From: Cryptomeria japonica
Taxonomy: Eukaryota; Streptophyta; Pinopsida; Cupressales; Cupressaceae
DNA: 64,000 bases
NCBI RefSeq assembly: GCF_030272615.1
Contig: NC_081415.1
Location: 627,605,240 to 627,669,239 of the forward strand
Direction: 5' to 3'
Part shown: positions 1 to 12,504 of the stretch, one piece after another
Position numbering within the stretch: the stretch's first letter is position 1
Layout: every line of letters begins with the position of its first letter
Notes under the pieces: model-generated
What the model saw: the letters and a program-made list of their open reading frames with translations, nothing else
What the model was told of the DNA's origin: nothing
Database searches by the model: none
Translations under genes and position numbers: made by a program

Positions 1-802
1 TTGATTTGTGCAGAGACTAGTAGGTCTTTTGACCATTCGATGTCTCCAATTAACGGTAGCATGTTCTGAAAATAGAAGAACAACCCAATTAATAGCTGAC
101 CATACTTGGATTTTTGACTGTTATCCTTTTTAATAGATTGCAAATTTTGAAATAATTGCCTTTTGATGGCTTCACAGAGATCATAATTTGCATTATCAAC
201 AATCATTTTGTGAGTTGTATGAATTGTCGCAGATGGAACACTATTAAGTCTACTAGAGTAAAATACTCGGTAGCCTATCACCATTGTTGCTAGTTTCACT
301 GCAGGGTCTCTAATATTGTTGATAGAAAAGGCACACTTATCAGAAGTAGAACCGGTTAAAGAGAATACCGTATCTTTTGAAATTCACTTGAGAATAGGTA
401 CTTCACCGGTTGAGAAATAACCAGTTACAACACGAATGACTTCCTTAGTTATTGTGTGAGTTCTCTCTAAATACATATTCTCTCCATGAACTCGACTCAA
501 AATTATTCTGATGTGTTCATCCTCGAAATCTTTAAGAAAGTAAGCAACATTATGAAAACCCTAACATACTTTGTTTCAATCTTTTCATTCTCATCACAAA
601 GTGATTTCAACTGTGTATAAATGTATAGAGATCCTAAATCTTATATCTTATAGTCAATAAAACTAGATAAATCACCTTTGATCAAAACTCCACTCGGAAC
701 TTGTGACAATGCATTATATGACATAATTTGTTATGCCTCTACAACTTCCATAGGCTCAGAAGTAATCATTAACCTTTCTATAGTCTTTGAAGTTGATGCC
801 AT
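1..802 (-). pseudogene. Unknown conserved module shared by elements E and A (partial)
   Basis: Minus-strand reading from an ATG at 802 (MASTSKTIERLMITSEP), then, with stops and at least one shift, to the window edge. At about 510-415 it contains ILSRVHGENMYLE followed by ITKEVIRVVTG, which closely matches ISRVHGE-like and ITKEVI-like motifs in element A at 22206-22300. It follows the CCHC knuckles in both elements, where protease and integrase would normally lie. It resembles no retroelement enzyme that I know. The product and function are unrecognised, and the copy is decayed. Confidence 0.55.
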
Positions 803-1439
803 TCTAGATGAACAAGATTCTCAGTAGGATGTTTGAAGAAATACCTTGTTTCGCACACGTTGCCCTATTTACCAATTGAAATGCCCAAGTGCACACCAGT
901 TCGACCTTTTGCAACCTTCAATTCAGCTTAATTACACAAATCACGAAACAATTCAACAATTAACAACAAATAATCTATCTCAGCTTAGCAAGTGCTCCAA
1001 ATTTCTTTCTTGAATGCGTTAGGGTAAAAATGACAAAGCAAAAACTTGCTTTTATCCTTTTTACCTACTGCATTAAATGCTCGCTCGTTAGGGTTACAAA
1101 CACTAATTTTACCGCTCAAGGAGAAAACCGGTTGATAACATATTGACAAAAAGTTACCAAAATTTCATGTTTCAAAATTCTTTTGCGGCTCATTTTTCTC
1201 AAGGGGTCTGGAGGTAATTTGACCGTTAATCTCCCCTTAGCCATAAAAAAAAACTTAAGTCACCGGTGCAAGGTTCTCTTCACTGGGTGAAGGAACAATT
1301 TCTTCTCTAGGTGAGTCATCACTTTTCTTCTTCCAAATCCGATTCATTTCCTCTCTGGTTTCTTCAACATTAACTTTCTGCTTTCCTTTCTGATCCTTAG
1401 AAGAATTGACTAGTTTGTTATTTATGGATCTACAAAATT

Positions 1440-1890
1440 TTGCTAATTGCCCCGATTTGTTACAGTGATAACAGGCTATACCAGATGATTTCCAAGGTCA
1501 TGTATTGCCTCTTCCTATTCTTCTTCTGCAATTTATAGCCACATGACCAAAGTTATTACACATGGTGCAAATAACATTTGTTACCTTTTCCATCTCAAAT
1601 GGACTAAACCGATTGTCGTAGGGTCTTTGCTACTTCAGGTTTACCCGATTGTCAAAATTCTTCATCCAGTCACCAATTGGTCTTGGATGTATGTGTGGTA
1701 CAAGATTGCTCCATATCTGCACTCAATAGATCTATGTCCATACATTCCACATGTGAAGCAATGACCTTCAAATTCTTGGACACATACCTAGCATTGGTAT
1801 TGTAACTTCTATTTCTGTTAGGTTTGTCTCTACAAACATTTGTAGTGTGACCAGGTTTATGGCAAACAAAACAAACAGGTTTAAAGACCT
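1440..1890 (-). pseudogene. CCHC zinc-knuckle region of element E gag (frameshifted)
   Basis: Three knuckle-like motifs are readable in order on the minus strand. One at about 1880-1835 has the form CFVCHKPGHTTNVC; a second at about 1575-1520 reads CTMCNNFGHVAINC; a third at about 1475-1440 reads CYHCNKSGQLAKFC, with the His replaced by Gln. CCHC knuckles bind RNA in the gag nucleocapsid. They lie in different frames with stops between them, so the gene is broken. Element A carries four knuckles in the corresponding place. Confidence 0.7.
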
Positions 1891-2157
1891 TATTACCAGT
1901 AGGCTTATTGATCTTAGGAGCAGATTTCTTCTTAGGAATGTTGCTCTTTGTACTATAGGATTCACCTTTTTCAAATGTGTGAAAACCAAGTCCAGAGATA
2001 TCACCTTCGTCCTTTGTGATTGAATTTGGTCTTCCAACATGGTAGAACTTCTGTTGAACTTATCCAATTTCTCATTGACTTCAGTAAGCTGTTTGGTGAG
2101 ATCTTCATAATGCTTTGACAGGTTCTCTTTAAGAGATGATGCAAGTTCAAGATCTAG

Positions 2158-2544
2158 CTATAGGTTCTCCTTTTCTTCTCTCTTAGCAACCAAATGCTCA
2201 TGCATAGTGACATTTTCCTGCTTGATCTTGGCAATCTCTTGATCCCTTTCCTTGATAAGATCTTCAACAACTCTTCTGGCTTCCAGTTCTTGACTCATGC
2301 GGATAGTGAGACCTTCTAGCTCTCTCCTCTGATTCAGTTTCTCACCGTTTAACTTTTCAACTTCCTCTACTAAAGCATCAATATTGGCTTCATCTGAAGA
2401 ACTATTATCAGATATCTCTAATAGTTGTTCAATTAGCTCTCTCCTTTTGACTTGTGAAGCTTTCAATTTGACCCAAAGGGTTTCAAGCTCATTTCTACTA
2501 GCTTCTAGCTCTCTAGCCATCTCAAAGTAGCTCATGTCCCCCAT
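2158..2544 (-). CDS. Coiled-coil gag-like protein N-terminal part, element E
   Basis: About 128 residues starting at MGDMSYFEMA, the first ATG downstream of the primer-binding site with gag-like sequence; the longer open frame to 2625 would run into the primer site and LTR. The protein is very rich in Glu, Lys, Leu and Arg with heptad-like spacing, so a long coiled coil is expected. It ends at a stop, and the following sequence leads to CCHC knuckles. The same arrangement is seen in element A (20319-20594) and element F (55661-56107). The likely role is gag assembly, by inference. No database family is recognised. Confidence 0.55.
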   Translation of the reverse strand: MGDMSYFEMARELEASRNELETLWVKLKASQVKRRELIEQLLEISDNSSSDEANIDALVEEVEKLNGEKLNQRRELEGLTIRMSQELEARRVVEDLIKERDQEIAKIKQENVTMHEHLVAKREEKENL

Positions 2545-2591
2545 GGTGGTTTCAAGGCTCCCTTCTAAGCGATTAGGCTTCAAATAAGTTA

Positions 2592-2606
2592 GGCTCTGAT
2601 ACCAAT
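2592..2606 (-). promoter_or_regulatory. Primer-binding site of element E (tRNA-Met type)
   Basis: On the minus strand the bases right after the LTR read ATTGGTATCAGAGCC, complementary to the 3' end of plant initiator tRNA-Met and usual for Ty1/copia elements. It would prime minus-strand DNA synthesis. Confidence 0.85.
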
Positions 2607-3726
2607 TGATGGACTTGAAAAGCACTGAGAGGGGGGGTGAATCAGTGACACCAAAAATAAAACTACTTCAAACACTAACCGGTAGATGAACTTAACAAAT
2701 CTTTTAAACACAATGCATGCAATCCAAAATGATATAACAACATCAACAAAAAGTAAAGCATCCACCATAACACAAGTTTTTGTACATGGAAAACCCAAAT
2801 AGGTAAAAACCATGGTGAGATGGAACTCAGAAGTTAACTATCTGCAGTAATAGATAATTGACTAGTTAAGGTCTGCAATGTGCTTTGCTAGGAGCAAATC
2901 TTGTTAGAGATCCCAAAGCTTGATTAGAATCTTATACCCTGTTAAAGGTAGTACCCTGTTAGGAGTAACCTCGGTGGAGGATTTATGAATCCAAACTAAT
3001 GGATCACCCTGTTAAAGGATTTATACATTGAAGCTTGTTAGAACTTACCCGGTTAGGGGATTTGATTCTGCTGTAATTGTTAGAAAATAACAAGAATGGT
3101 TTGATATGTTCTAAGTAGCACAATACTTGCTTGATCAGATCCTTTTAAACATATTCAACACTGCTCTTCTACATACTTTGCAACTTAACTCTTTTTTCTT
3201 TCGCACATAACATAACTCTTTCACTTACAAAATAATTCATTGCGATGTCAATATATAGACCTTATGATTTCATGTCGGCCTTAAGAAATCATAACACAAT
3301 TTCCTAGGTGTAGTGTATTTAGAAAAGTGATCATAACTCATCACAAAAAATACCACCAAGCAGTCGGTGTTGGTAACTCATCACGAAATGTGGTAACTCA
3401 TCACAAAATTACCAAATACCGGTTGAATCAATCAAGTACCGATTTGAATAAAACATATGAACTGTTATCCTTGAATCTCCGCTTGATCTCCATCTAGATA
3501 TTCATCTTGATGCCGACTTGGTATAATCATGGGTTGTCTCTTATGCACATACCGCTTACCACAAAGTACTGGTTCGAGATAAACCTCTCAGTATAGCCTC
3601 TAACATACCGATTGACAGAGTAAACAATTGAAGTTACACTGATAGTCAATATAATCAAGCGTGTGCGTGAGTGTTTCATCAATGACAACAAATGATGAAT
3701 ATATCACAATCATCATCAAGCCAACA
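2607..3726 (-). repeat. 5' LTR of element E
   Basis: Read on the minus strand it starts TGTTGGCTTGATGATG at 3726 and ends ...CCATCA at 2607, directly before the primer-binding site ATTGGTATCAGAGCC (2606-2592). It has the C tract (a G run near 2632 on the plus strand) close to its 3' end and the GGTTTTTACC...GGGTTTTCCATGTA motif at about 2780-2815 that recurs in the LTRs of A, C, F and G. The length is about 1,120 bp. No second copy is in the window, so the ends rest on the TG/CA termini and the primer site. Confidence 0.75.
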
Positions 3727-4960
3727 GGCACTTTACCATCTTAGTTATTTTTCCTTCTGTGATTTCTAGCTTGAATATTAGCTTGTCTATACTACTTTGA
3801 ATGAAGCCATTATCTTCATCTCTCAATACATTAGCTTCTTTGATTTTATTTTCACTCAACGTTTTAATTTCACTTCCTCGCATCTTTCTCCCATTGATTA
3901 GCACAGGATGACATTATTAATTCCAACTTACTGGCTTCATCATAAACATTGTAGAACTTAGCAAAGAAGGTTCTGATGTGATTCATTTGCTCCATAACCC
4001 ATGTATCCATCATTGTAGCTTTACCCTTCGTAGCATACAAATATTCCATTTCTTTTTTAGGAAGAAAAGTAGGCATCAATATCCCTGAAACTTGAGAAGC
4101 TCAAGGGGCATCAAGATCTTTAAAGAGTTGTTCATGTACTATGATACTAAATAGCCTTCCTTTCTTGTTTATATTGGTATCATTTTTGCATCCTTACCTT
4201 TATAGTCTCAGTAGTTGCATCCAAAGTTGGTACTTCTCCCCATTTAGTTTGTTTTCTAAATTTCACTCGAGTTCCCTAATGATCAAAAGGATCTATTTCT
4301 CAGTCACCCTTATTTGGCATTGGGATAGTGATGTTTGCAACTATATCTCCTTTTGCATAGTTTTAGGTGGCATACAAGGTCATTTCCTTCTTTGGATTCC
4401 TTGTGGCCTCAACCTCAACGATCATCTTTTGCAAACTTACTTTCTTCAATACTCTTTGCTTTATCCTTTCAAAGTTGAATTGTAGCCACTTAGGAACATC
4501 TAGATTCTCATCACTTTGGATGGATGGGTTCATGGTAGTTACAACCTACTTTGGCCTTTGTTCTTCATCTTGTTGCTTGTGCACCTAAGTTTAAAATTTT
4601 GGAGGAGTCATCTTGGGGGTGGGGGCCTAGATAGATCCTTTTTTTCTTGTTCTCCATGCTTCTTTGACTCCATGTTTCGTCTCTCATTTTGTTTGGCCTT
4701 ATGCTCTGAGAATAAATTTTATTGGTCTTCTATTGTCATGATAATTCTTGAGTTGTCTTGGTCCACACCCATTTCCGTTGCTTCTTGTGTTTGCACTTGG
4801 GTAGGAGTAACCATAGGTGTATCATGCTAACTTGGGTATCATGCTATAATTGCCTTGCCAACCTATGTGGAACAAACTCTCTCTAAGGAACTCAACAAAA
4901 TAGCTTTGTAACTTTGGGATATCATATTATGTTGTGTGCAGGACTCCAAATTAGATATGG
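3727..4960. other. Degenerate sequence beside element E, no gene recognised
   Basis: Two short minus-strand open frames (4079-3870 and 3904-3716) are Lys/Glu-rich, and the second runs into the LTR of E. They could be remnants of a coiled-coil protein of the A/E type, but I cannot align them convincingly. The plus-strand frames at 4141-4830 are Phe/Cys/Ser-rich and look like shadows. E was probably inserted next to or into this older repeat. Confidence 0.3.
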
Positions 4961-6401
4961 TATGTGTTTGGCACAAGGACAATCTGATATCTCTATGTAT
5001 TAGATAGTAAAAGGCAGTAAGAGTGAAGAATTTGGTGGGAAGACCAAGCGATTGGTATTTTGAAGTGGTTGATGACAGAGAGAGGGGTGAGGGGACCCTA
5101 AGCAACCTTCAAAAGGGTTTATGAATCAAAACCAAATGAAATAGATTGAATTTCTATGACTATCATAAGGGTATTAATTGTCATAGTCATAGTTTTACTA
5201 GTGATATTGTTTTTGTTTTGACAAAGTTGTGTTTGTAAACCCAAGTGTGGACATGTAATGGAGTCATGAGATGTATTAAGACTACATCAATACTTAAGAA
5301 CAACATAGTGTGTAGGCACCTAAAATATGAAAGGACTACATATTGGAAGGAGACAATCATCCATACTTATCACAAGCTTCTGCAACTCATGTAGACTCAA
5401 TGTGAGTTTCAAAATGACCATAAATGAGTGCGAACCTTGTCTTCACAAATTATGATCAGTGACCATGATACTTGACCCTATCCTCATGGTGTTGGCTCAA
5501 TTCATATTAGTTTTCCCAAGCCTAGAAGCCAATTAATGTATTCAAGGGTGTCTAGAAGAATGGATTATATGATCATTGACTTTGTATGTTGAAACCATTA
5601 TACATGCCCCTACCTTTGCATCACACATGAGTCAAGGATGATAGTGTGGTGTGAAAATATCCTATATGGATAGGTCATAAGAATCTATACCAGATAGTGC
5701 TAGGTGAAATGTATTTAATATATTAGACTTACAGGGACATATGGGGAAGTTTGCGAGTGTGATGATGCCATGAAAGGTTTGATATCCCTATGTATCAGAC
5801 TGAGAAAACCAGTGAAAGACAAAAAAAAATGCATTGAGAAGGAAAAAGGCTGAATTTCCTAATGTTTGGTGATGAAGTGATGTGTGGGGACCCTGCCAAT
5901 TCAAATACCTTGTTGTAGTTTCAAAGGGTGGAAAAAGAATAAGCATTTTATCTACTGTCCTAATAGACCATCCATCATAATAATGATTACCAACGATGTG
6001 TGCGTTGCAAATAAAGTTATAGAGGAATGCTCTTTCTATTGTAATACAAAGTGAGTGTTCATAGACCTTGTGTAGGGTCCTCCAAGCCTAGAGTAAGGAG
6101 TTTGAAGCCTAGATACATTGATTTGGCCTTGTGGCCATCAATGAGTGTTGACCCAATAGGAGAAGTCTTGAGACTGAAAATTTTGAAAGTGTGGCATTGT
6201 TGAGAGCCAAAACTTAGGTGTGAACCCCGTCTTCATGTATTATGATTAGTTGCCATGATACTTGACCCTATCCTCATGGTGTTCGCTCAATTCATATTAG
6301 TTTTCCCAAGCCTAGAAGCCAAGTAATGTATCCAAGGGTGTCTAGAAGAATGGACTATATGATCATTGACTTTGTATGTTGAAACCATTATACATGCCCC
6401 T
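4960..6401 (+). repeat. Diverged tandem duplication, period about 0.8 kb
   Basis: The clearest part is a 182 bp direct repeat at 5430-5611 and 6220-6401, about 93% identical by eye, each copy containing CATGATACTTGACCCTATCC and ending TACATGCCCCT. A weaker match ~800 bp apart (about 4980-5100 versus 5787-5900, both with GATATC.CTATGTAT and GGGGACCCT) has the same spacing. Two diverged copies of a larger unit are therefore likely. No TG/CA termini, primer site or coding frame is seen. Confidence 0.6.
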
Positions 6402-7011
6402 CCATTGAGGGTATTGAGGAATATTGGGATCAGAATAGTGTGCTTTGTTGAAGAAACATGATGTGAGAATTTTGATGCAGAGGCAAGGATAGAACTCAGT
6501 ATTTCATATTAGGACAACAACCACATTGATTAGGCAAGTCAAATAAGGTCTCTCGAATGTTTAGGATACACAAGGGCAACATTAGTCATGTAAGTATGCA
6601 TGAGCATGGAAATGGATAGTTACTTTCCTTTTAGACTGATTTGGACAATATTGAGAGGATCCTATAAGGATGACTATCACCATACTCTCGATGACTTCAC
6701 AACATTGATAATGAATTCACATTAGACACTCATGTATTACCCCAATTAGACATTATTCAACTTAAGATATGATACAAGGATTGCATTCCACAAAGGCATT
6801 AGTATATCACCTACTCTAAATCACCACAAAGCCATTAGATATGTTTTGAGATGAAAAAGAAGAGTTAAATGGTTTTGGTTCAATTAGCATAATTTCTATG
6901 TTCAAGTAATTTAATTTGGTATATTATACTAAAACGTGATTTCATAACTAACATTTCAACTTATATATAACTAGTTCTATAACCCGATTTTTTTGCCTGT
7001 GAAGAAAGACC
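6402..7011. other. Stretch without a recognised gene, upstream of the CACTA element
   Basis: AT-rich sequence with no reading frame that I can support. I looked for a CACTA-type terminus (CACTACAAGAAA or similar) here and did not find one, so the left end of the transposon is undefined. Confidence 0.3.
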
Positions 7012-10000
7012 ATGTCAGACAATATCAGCGAACAACAAAATAAGGAGACAATTGCTAGATTGTGGTCTAACTTGAAAAGAAAAGGTGGTGGAAAATGTTA
7101 TTGTCCCTGCAAAATTTGTAAGGGGTTAAAGACAAGAAGACTTCTAATCAAAACAACTAAAAAACATTGTAGGCTGCATGGTCACATTGAAGGGGGACAT
7201 GCTTATCATCCATTGGTAAGTTTTTCATTATATCATTTTAACAATTTATATACATAAGAAATCACTTGATGACAAGATCATGGTCATGGTTTATTTATGT
7301 TTATCAATTTTATACAGGTTGAGAACCCCAGAGCACATGATATGAATCAACACAACCCAAAGAATATGGTTTTGGAAGTGGAGGAACATGGAGGCGTAAA
7401 TATCGAAGCTGAAGATAATGATCCCATGGAAGATGACAATCATGAGCCACAAAACACAATTGAAGATGATGGTACACATACATTGATCCATGACACATTT
7501 AGTACTGGCGTAACTAATCGTGATGACGAAGATGACCTTGATGTTGTTCATGATTTACCTCTACTTGAGAAGGCATTTGAGGCCCTTTATGAAGGCTTCC
7601 AAACAACTCTTCTCTCCATTGTATTATTGTTGGTGAACTTGAAGGTTATGAATGGTTTATCCAACATAGCAATCTCACGTATATTAAGGTATGTCATATA
7701 TGTCATTATAGTTAATAAATGGTGAATCATGTACCATTAAATTTTATTTATATTAAAAAACTATAATTTTTTGTTGTAGATTGATAGGTGAATTTTTGTT
7801 ACCACCATCAAATATTCTACCTCATTCATACCGAGAATTATCTGCCATTATGAAAGATATTGGAATGGAGTATCAAGCAATGGATTCTTGTCCCAATGAT
7901 CATATTATATATCACAAACAACATGAATTTTGAACCGAATGCCTTGAATGTCATATCAATAGATATCGAACATATCAAATAACAAAAAGGGTGCCTCGTA
8001 AGGTTCTTCGTTATATTCCCATTATTCCACGTATGCAACGATTATTCAAGTGCACTAGCTTGGCACAATTTATGGATTATCATGCATGCAATAAAAGTCA
8101 AGATGACATTATTCGAATGCCTGTGGATGGTTTAGCATTTATGGACATAGAGGAAAAGTGGCCACACTTTAAAGAACAACCTCGTAATCTCAGGCTTTCA
8201 TTGGCAGTGGACGATGTCAATCCATTTGGAGAGTTGAGATCTGTTTACTTAGTGTGGCCTATTTTTGTTATCAACAATAACATTCCTCCATGGATGTCAA
8301 TAAAGAGGGAGCACATAATGTTGGCAATGATTGTTCCAGGTATTTTATAATTTAATGGTTGTCTACATTTAATTATAAATATTGCAGTAAAATGGTCATA
8401 ATAATTATGTAATGTTTGTGTTCATTCGATTAGGTAAGTACCAAGTTAAAGATATGAATGTATATATTGAGATTCTCATCGACGAGTTTCTGGAATTATG
8501 GAATGGTGTCACTATGTATCACGTCTCTAGAACAATAGGACAAAGACAATTTCAATTACATGCGATGCTTGTATGTACAATACACGATGCCCAAGAGCTA
8601 ACACATTTTTGTGGTATGTTATAGTGTTCAAGTTGTGCATGATAATTATAATTAAAAAAATTAACATATTTAATCCAATTATACATTATCTTGTAGGTCT
8701 TCAAACAAAGGGAAAATTTGCATGTCCAGTTTGTGGTCCAAAGATGAAATCTTGTCATTCAAATTTTTTAGGAAAGTAGGTGTTTGATGAGTATATGCAC
8801 TTTCTCCACAAAAATCATAAGTATTGAAATACTGAAAAACATCTTTTCAATGAGAAAGAAGAGAATACATCAAAGCCACGAAGAATGACACCTCACCTGT
8901 GGAAGTTGGAATATAATAGAATTAATCGTCAAGGTAATGCCATTCCATCTAATGGTTTATGTCATAAAACATCTTTTCTATTGTGTTTTGTTTACTAATG
9001 ATGTGATTGATGATCATGAAGGTCGTCAAGGCATTAATGACCACCTTCCTAAGGGACTAAAAAGTTATCTCCGACAATTTAGTAGGTTGCCCTACTACAA
9101 GCAGTTACAAATTGTGCATTTGTTTGATAATATGCATATTGGAAATAATATAACAAAGACATTATGGAAAATATTGGATGGAAGGCGTGACAAAGAAAAA
9201 AATGTCAAAATTTGTAGTGACATTCAGGAATCCAATCATGCAATGAAAAATGTCATTCAATCAAATAGCCATGGAGACCAAATTAATATAAGTGACCTTC
9301 CTTGGTTATTAACAGGCCAGCAAAGCAATGCTATAAAATAAGTCATACAAAAAATTCAATTTCCCATAGGATTTGCTGCGAACATAACAATCTCGTATCA
9401 AAGAAAAGTGAATTTGGGCCAGGGATGAAAACGCATGATTGGCATACCTTCATTAAGGTAATTCATGTTCTTGTGTATTTACTATATATTTGTATACTGC
9501 GCATGTACTTTTCATTGTATATGTTAGAAAAAAATGAAAAGATAATTTTATAATTGTTGTAGTACGTTCTACCTCTATCTCTCCTAGACGACTTCGACAA
9601 TAATGTCAAGCAAGTCATATATGATCTTAGAAAATACATGAGATAAGTAGTGATATTTGTTCAGTTCATTGTATAGATATTATATTTGCGATTTTTTTTA
9701 CTTGTTACGTAATATATATTTTTGTGTCTTGAATATCTTGTAGGTGGTTGTCATGTAAAGAAATCCATAAAGAAGATATAAAATATTGGAAGAGAAAAAT
9801 TTCTCATCTAATGTGTGAAATGCAAAAGTGTCTACCTTCAGCTTTTTTCAATGCATAAGAACACTACCTCATACACCAAGTTGAGGAGATTGAATTGTGT
9901 GAACCTGTACACACTAGGTCAATGTGGATGGTTGAGAGGCACTTGAAATTTTTGAAGGCTTTGGTTTGACAAAGAGCACATCCTAAGGGTTCTATGGTGG

Positions 10001-11067
10001 ATGGATATATGGTATACCAGACAATGGTGTACATTTTTGAATATCTTCCTAAGTTTGTAGCAAAGATCCACGTGGATCGCATTTGGGATCCCAACCCCAT
10101 TAACAAATTCGAAGGGGAGTACTTGACGGGGAAAGGTAGATTGAGGAAAGTGAGAGGTCATTATAAGATGTTATTGTAGTTAATTAATTCTTAATCTTCA
10201 AAATAAATCGGTTGTAAGACATCTATTTATTTATTTTACTGTTGGTCGAGAGTGGGATGCACTACATTTGTATATTGCAAACAATCTTGATTGGATGACG
10301 GTATGGATTGAGCATTGTTAATATTATGGTCACACATTAACATGGGAAGGTGTGACTTCATTGGTTAAAGAAGCTCATCGCAATGGAGATTCCAATGTTA
10401 TGCAAAGGGAAATTGATTTAGCATATGGTTTAAGAGATAAACAGATATGTATAAATTTATTAATCACCCATATGTTTATCAACTCACGATGCAATAATTT
10501 TTACATGTTTGACATATTGCAGGTCAAACACCACAACGTTATGTGCTGCAATGGTCATAAATTTCACATAAAAAAGTTGGATGACACGAAGAAAACTTGT
10601 GATTCTAGGATAACTGCAGTCTTTGAAGTGACAAATATTTCATTGAGAAATGACATACATCCTCAAGAGTCTCAAAATCGATACTATGGAATTTTGGATG
10701 ATATACTTGAGTGTGACTTTAATTCCTTCAAATTAGTTTTGTTCGTCGTCAAATGGTACAGGCTACGATTGAATAAAAATGATCCTGATAGAAATGTTAT
10801 TGAACATGATAATGGTTTTACAATGGTTAATACAAGGTCGTTTGAACCAGTTGGGGATGAGCCCTATGTTCTTCCAAGCCAATGTGAGTAGGTATTTTAC
10901 TCAGAGGTTCCACATAAATTGGGTTGTTCATTTGTTGTTAGACATGATCTAAGAGGAAGGTCGATAAACTATAATGTGATGGAAGAAGAAGATACCGAAG
11001 AAGTAGAAGATGATGTAGATGATGATCACGATCGACAATTACTCGATGATGATGAAGAAGAAGAAGC

Positions 11068-11129
<62 letters not shown>

Positions 11130-11221
11130 CTGATGCTAATGGTGATGGTGATGGTGATGGTGATGGCGATGGCGATGGTGATGGTGATGGTGATGGCGAT
11201 GGTGGTGGTGATGACGACGAA

Positions 11222-11298
<77 letters not shown>

Positions 11299-11371
11299 CG
11301 ATGATGATGATGATGATGATGATGATTATGATGATGATGATTATGAGTTGGATGAAGAAGAAGATAAATGA
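7012..11371 (+). pseudogene. TNP2-like CACTA transposase gene with introns, inactivated
   Basis: Exons joined by GT/AG introns at 7216-7317, 7689-7779, 8340-8433, 8614-8696, about 8934-9020, 9458-9562 and about 9644-9744. The order is a Cys-rich start (CPCKICKG, Transposase-associated domain); a core with KVLRYIPIIPRMQRLF, DDVNPFGELRS and NNNIPPWMSIKREHIML, diagnostic of Transposase_21/TNP2; the SRLPYYKQLQ...DNMHIGNN block; a DUF4218-like block (PSAFFN...VERHLKFLKALV); and a DUF4216-like block (NRYYGILDDILECDF...VFYSEVPHK). In-frame stops occur at 7931, 8777, about 8826, about 9857, 9968 and 10889. It would have bound and cut transposon ends in the nucleus. The start is the ATG at 7012, before the Cys motif. 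Confidence 0.85.
11064..11334 (+). repeat. (GAT)n trinucleotide tract coding an Asp-rich tail
   Basis: About 90 GAT-type codons, interrupted by a GGT GAT section (about 11142-11210) and a few GAC codons. In the transposase frame it reads as long Asp runs with a Gly-Asp section. An acidic C-terminus is common in TNP2-like proteins, but this length points to microsatellite expansion. The other plus frame gives poly-Met, which is a shadow. Confidence 0.9.
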
Positions 11372-12504
11372 TATGAATGAAATGTATGAGGTATGCGATT
11401 AGTATATTATCTATTTAATATTGATTTCTTGATAGAAATTTATTTGACTTATATGGCTACATAATTAATTCATTATGTTTTGAATTCTAATGTCATTACA
11501 TAATTAATTCATGATACACCTTTTAATGTTTTTAATTCATGTTTTACCTCTAGCAGGTCCTAATAGTAGAACTATGCCACCCCGAGGAGATGGAGATAGG
11601 GAGAGTGACTATCTATTTGACATTTTTTAAACTTTATGTTTATTTATGGAATTTGGATTGTTTATTAGCTAGGTGATGGATGTTGATTTAAAATACATAT
11701 GTGATGGATTACATGTTTATGATGATACATGTGACATTTTTTGAACTTTGTGTTTATTTATAGAATGTGGATTGTTTATTACCTATGTGATGGATGGTGA
11801 TTTATGATACATATGTGATGGATTAGATGCTTATGATGCTCAATTATATATATAATGATACATATGTGATGCTTATGATGCTTATGATATATATGTATTT
11901 ATTGTTTATCAACTTACAAATGTAATGCTTATGATGCTCAATTGATGGTGTTGATTTCATGTATATATTTTGTGTGATGTTGTCACCCTTGGTGGGAATG
12001 GGTCATTGACTACAGACATCATCAACCCTTTAGTTGAGGATCCTAAATAGTCTACATAAAGTAAAGGTAAGGAATTAAAAAATTACAATGATTATGATGA
12101 CAACATATTTTTTTTATTTAATACTCTTTTTGTCTACAAAGTTCATGTTGTTAATGTTGTGTACTATGTAATTTTTAGCTAACATAAGATAATTGAATTA
12201 CATGTGCAGGAGCTTGAACCCATTTGATGAGGATCCTACACAGTCTCATGGATCGATATGTATAAGTCAATACACCCTATAGAAAGAGTTTTTTTTTTTT
12301 AAAATACTTGGAAAACAAATTTCCTCAGTTTTTCAAACCTTGACATTAGCAACAAATCTAATACAATTATCAACACTTGAGGCCCCAATTGGACTTATTC
12401 AAATTTTAATCTCAACATCAACTTTAGGGCCAACTTCTTCATCAACATTACTCTCATTTGCAAAATATATCTCTCATTACTAACTAACTCTCTCATTTGA
12501 TGGA
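11372..12504. repeat. AT-rich spacer with a tandem ~113 bp duplication
   Basis: No gene is seen. Two adjacent copies at about 11617-11725 and 11731-11838 share GACATTTTTT.AACTTT.TGTTTATTTAT and ATACATATGTGATGGATTA. Shorter GATGCTTATGATG repeats follow to about 11945. The stretch separates the transposase remnant from the SET-domain remnant. Confidence 0.55.

Larger units (their letters stand above)
1..3726 (-). mobile_element. Element E: partial copia-like LTR element, cut by window edge
   Basis: Minus-strand LTR element seen from its 5' LTR (2607-3726) through the primer-binding site, a coiled-coil reading frame, CCHC knuckles and a conserved unknown module that runs off the window at base 1. 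No protease, integrase or reverse transcriptase is visible, but the 3' end is missing. Its order of parts (coiled coil, knuckles, then a module with SRVHGE and ITKEVI motifs) matches plus-strand element A at 19371-27457. The bases just outside the LTR are GGCAC; the matching TSD would be outside the window. Confidence 0.8.

Noticed and set aside
4141-4830. Overlapping plus-strand Phe/Cys-rich frames
   Set aside because: Composition fits reverse reading of A/G-rich coding-like sequence; no domain seen.
7012-7030. CACTA terminal repeat near the start of the transposase
   Set aside because: No CACTA or CACTG-type inverted ends could be matched between the flanks; the element limits stay open.
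11019-11402. Open frame with long Met runs
   Set aside because: Shadow of the GAT tract read one base off; the Asp frame continues the transposase.
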